A stretch of 7,097 nt of DNA from a bacterium (GTDB taxonomy: Bacteria > Auribacterota > UBA3054 > B51-G9). This document shows, in pieces, positions 5,317-7,097 of this stretch (its first letter is position 1; each line of letters starts with the position of its first letter). The position numbers were made by a program, and so were the translations under genes. The notes beneath the pieces are model-generated. The model searched no databases. It was not told the DNA's origin and worked only from the letters and a program-made list of their open reading frames with translations. Location: positions 1 to 7,097 of the forward strand of contig JAOZNZ010000067.1 of the NCBI GenBank assembly GCA_029933535.1. Direction: 5' to 3'.

Positions 5317-7097
5317 TTATCTTTTGATTTTTTTATATTTATATTTACATTTTTCGTCAGTCCTAAATGCGTTTGTGCCGAGATATTCACCTATAAAAAC
5401 ATTACAATCTACATTTGCAGATTTGTAAATAGTATTGGCATAACCCCTAACATAAATAGCATTTTTAGAATTCAAAAGAACTTTCATAGACCAAGGTTTA
5501 CCAATCGTATATTTTTTGCCACTCGCGCTTTGAATCCAATGAGTCCCGTTGTCAGCGAAAACACCATCATTGTTCAGATAAATTCTTACAAATTCATTGA
5601 TGGGCAGTTCAGAAGGCAGATTGTTTTGAGTAATTTTAAAAATATATTTACCTGTACGTTTATTTTGTTTAAACTTTAACGCGCGAATATTCATATCCTG
5701 ATATTTACCTTGTTGTAGGTAACGCGTTTCAAAATATGAATTGTTTGCAGTAAGTAGTTTTTCATCAAAATAACCAATGTTTTCGAAATTCCATGTTTCA
5801 ATTTCAATCCAGCATTTTGCTGAACCTGTATGAGCACGCGCAATGATAGTAAAAGTGCCTATATCAAGTAATTCATGCGCGAAGATTTGTTCAATGTTTG
5901 TTGCGCCATAAGAAACAGAATACCAGATTGGGTCATCAAGCTCATACCCCGTGATACCCCAATCAGGGTTTGGCCGACCGTAATAACAGTCGAGTGGAGC
6001 GTAATCATAAACTGAATTTGCATCTTTTGGGTTTCTCAGAATTAAGTCCATATCATTAACTACAGGATCACCGACCCAATATAATCTAATTACATATCCA
6101 AAGTTGTCACCATTAGCTTCATCAAGCGTAATCGCATCATTTTTTATAGCCGATTCACCTGCAGAGTTCATAACCTTAAAATAGACTGTTTTTTCGCCAT
6201 AGCCGGCGGAACTTAATGTAAATGATGGTGCACTACTATAAGTTTGCCAGGAAGCACCGCTGAAGCTAGAATTTTCGCTCGCTATGTAATCTGTCGGACT
6301 TCCTGAGCACGAGTTGTTCAGGATTACGTTCCGGCTACTTGTTGAGGATGCACCGTTATTGATTGAGAATGAATTCACAGTAGGTGTTATTGACTCACTG
6401 AGTGTTATAGTATTCTCTTTTCTTGTTGATTCACCTGCCGAATTTTTAACCTTAAAATAGATTGTTTTTGTGCCGTTGCCGGAACTTAATGTAAACGATG
6501 GTGCACTACTATAAGTTTGCCAGGAAGCTCCGCTGAAACTTGAACTTTCGCTTGCTATGTAATCTGTGGGACTTCCTGAGCACGAGTTGTTCAGAGTTAC
6601 GTTCCGGCTACTTGTTGATGGTGTACCGTTATTGATTGAGAATGAAATCACTGTAGGTAGCGTAGTACTATTTGTCCAACTGCCACTGATATTAATATTA
6701 TATGGATCTTCGTTACTATCATTATTTACAATAATTATTTCAGCGCTAGGAGATCCGCTTCCTGTATCCGGTGGATCAAATTCCACTTTAAAAATCGTTT
6801 GATTACTCTCAGATACACTTGATGCAGGTTGATCAGTTATTGTAAAATAGCTTGAACCGGATATTTGAACGAGAGGATTGCCGGTCAAATTCAAAGTTGC
6901 CGAACCTGTATTTTTTATTGTGAATGTTTTCTTAATAATATTTGCGCCACTCACGTCACCGAAATTAATCGAACTATCGTCAGAAATATGGGTAGCCTCA
7001 TCATAAATATCAATTTCAGGTTGAGAATCATCTTTTCTCCAGCCAGTATTAAACGAACTATAATCACTTGCATTGTCACCACTACTACTGGTCGCTG
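5317..7097 (-). CDS. Large extracellular protein with choice-of-anchor D domain and Ig-like repeats, N-terminus outside window
   Basis: The frame is open from the right edge (first full codon at 7095) to TAA at 5317-5319, giving 592 visible residues. A GTG at 6954 could be read as a start but lies inside a domain, so the gene is 5'-partial. Visible residues 26-138 form a choice-of-anchor D (ASH-like) beta domain: PEIDIYDEA, then FTIKNTGSATLNL, FKVEFDPPDTG and IIIVNNDS. Residues 147-236 and 237-327 are two near-identical Ig-like repeats (SFSINNG, SCSGSPTDYIASE, SFSGASWQTYSSAPSFTL, YFKV.NSAGES). Residues 328-592 begin YVIRLYWVGD...NDMDLILRNP, somewhat like the DUF2135/YfaP type of beta domain, and then are unassigned, ending in a lysine-rich tail (KCKYKYKKIKR). 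No membrane segment or sorting signal is seen at the C-terminus. The composition (rich in Ser, Asn, Thr) indicates a secreted or surface protein. It reads towards the integrase gene on the same strand and appears to be element cargo. Confidence 0.85.
   Translation of the reverse strand, partial: ATSSSGDNASDYSSFNTGWRKDDSQPEIDIYDEATHISDDSSINFGDVSGANIIKKTFTIKNTGSATLNLTGNPLVQISGSSYFTITDQPASSVSESNQTIFKVEFDPPDTGSGSPSAEIIIVNNDSNEDPYNINISGSWTNSTTLPTVISFSINNGTPSTSSRNVTLNNSCSGSPTDYIASESSSFSGASWQTYSSAPSFTLSSGNGTKTIYFKVKNSAGESTRKENTITLSESITPTVNSFSINNGASSTSSRNVILNNSCSGSPTDYIASENSSFSGASWQTYSSAPSFTLSSAGYGEKTVYFKVMNSAGESAIKNDAITLDEANGDNFGYVIRLYWVGDPVVNDMDLILRNPKDANSVYDYAPLDCYYGRPNPDWGITGYELDDPIWYSVSYGATNIEQIFAHELLDIGTFTIIARAHTGSAKCWIEIETWNFENIGYFDEKLLTANNSYFETRYLQQGKYQDMNIRALKFKQNKRTGKYIFKITQNNLPSELPINEFVRIYLNNDGVFADNGTHWIQSASGKKYTIGKPWSMKVLLNSKNAIYVRGYANTIYKSANVDCNVFIGEYLGTNAFRTDEKCKYKYKKIKR
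6115..6387 (-). repeat. Ig-like repeat, copy 2 (within the large surface protein gene)
   Basis: This encodes 91 residues starting TPTVNSFSINNG, adjacent to copy 1. The Cys in NNSCSGSP, WQTYSSAP and YFKVMNSAGES are all kept. DNA identity is highest in the middle of the unit, which points to recent duplication or gene conversion. Confidence 0.85.
6388..6657 (-). repeat. Ig-like repeat, copy 1 (within the large surface protein gene)
   Basis: This encodes 90 residues starting LPTVISFSINNG. It matches copy 2 at DNA level with an offset of 273 bp; the stretch 6498-6633 against 6225-6360 differs at only about a dozen positions. Copy 2 has one extra residue (SSAGYGEKT against SSGNGTKT). Confidence 0.85.

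Noticed and set aside
6952..6954. GTG at 6954 as the start of the surface protein
   Set aside because: It lies inside the choice-of-anchor D domain. The frame continues upstream with domain-like sequence (PEIDIYDEATHISDD) to the window edge.

Overview
The window is AT-rich bacterial DNA from a surface-polysaccharide region next to a tRNA-associated integrated element. No gene here fixes the taxon. The low GC, the 7-bp minisatellites after genes, the long spacers full of small hairpins, and a choice-of-anchor D / Ig-like surface protein recall uncultivated candidate phyla such as Omnitrophota. That attribution is an inference with low confidence.

Layout, left to right. (1) Positions 1-205, minus strand: the C-terminal part of a radical SAM enzyme, running off the left edge and lacking its 5' part. 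(2) Positions 190-1296, plus strand: the C-terminal part of a membrane-glycosyltransferase-like protein ending in TPR-type helices, also lacking its 5' end. The two truncated genes meet head to head near 190-205, so this is a rearrangement breakpoint or an assembly chimera. (3) Positions 1297-1673: a 7-bp tandem array followed by a chain of six short perfect hairpins. (4) Positions 1674-3089, plus strand: a complete 471-residue polysaccharide flippase of the Wzx/RfbX type. (5) Positions 3090-3234: a second, unrelated 7-bp array interrupted by a small hairpin. (6) Positions 3243-3281: a strong bidirectional terminator. (7) Positions 3287-3309, minus strand: 23 nt matching the 3' end of a tRNA-Glu gene (T-loop to CCA), the signature of an attachment site. 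(8) Positions 3310-3636: a non-coding integrase-side region with an 11-bp-spaced direct repeat. (9) Positions 3637-4674, minus strand: a tyrosine recombinase with a candidate promoter at 4727-4755. (10) Positions 4756-5316: largely non-coding, but containing a decayed fragment homologous to the next gene. (11) Positions 5317-7097, minus strand: the C-terminal 592 residues of a large, probably extracellular protein with a choice-of-anchor D domain, two near-identical Ig-like repeats and an unassigned C-terminal domain. It continues past the right edge.

Interpretation. The left half is chromosomal: the glycosyltransferase/TPR gene and the flippase are consistent with a surface-glycan assembly locus. 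The tRNA-Glu fragment plus terminator appears to be the old downstream flank of a tRNA gene. An element entered the tRNA 3' end and now extends rightward from about 3309, carrying its integrase next to the junction and the large surface protein as apparent cargo. The intact tRNA should lie at the far end of the element, outside this window.
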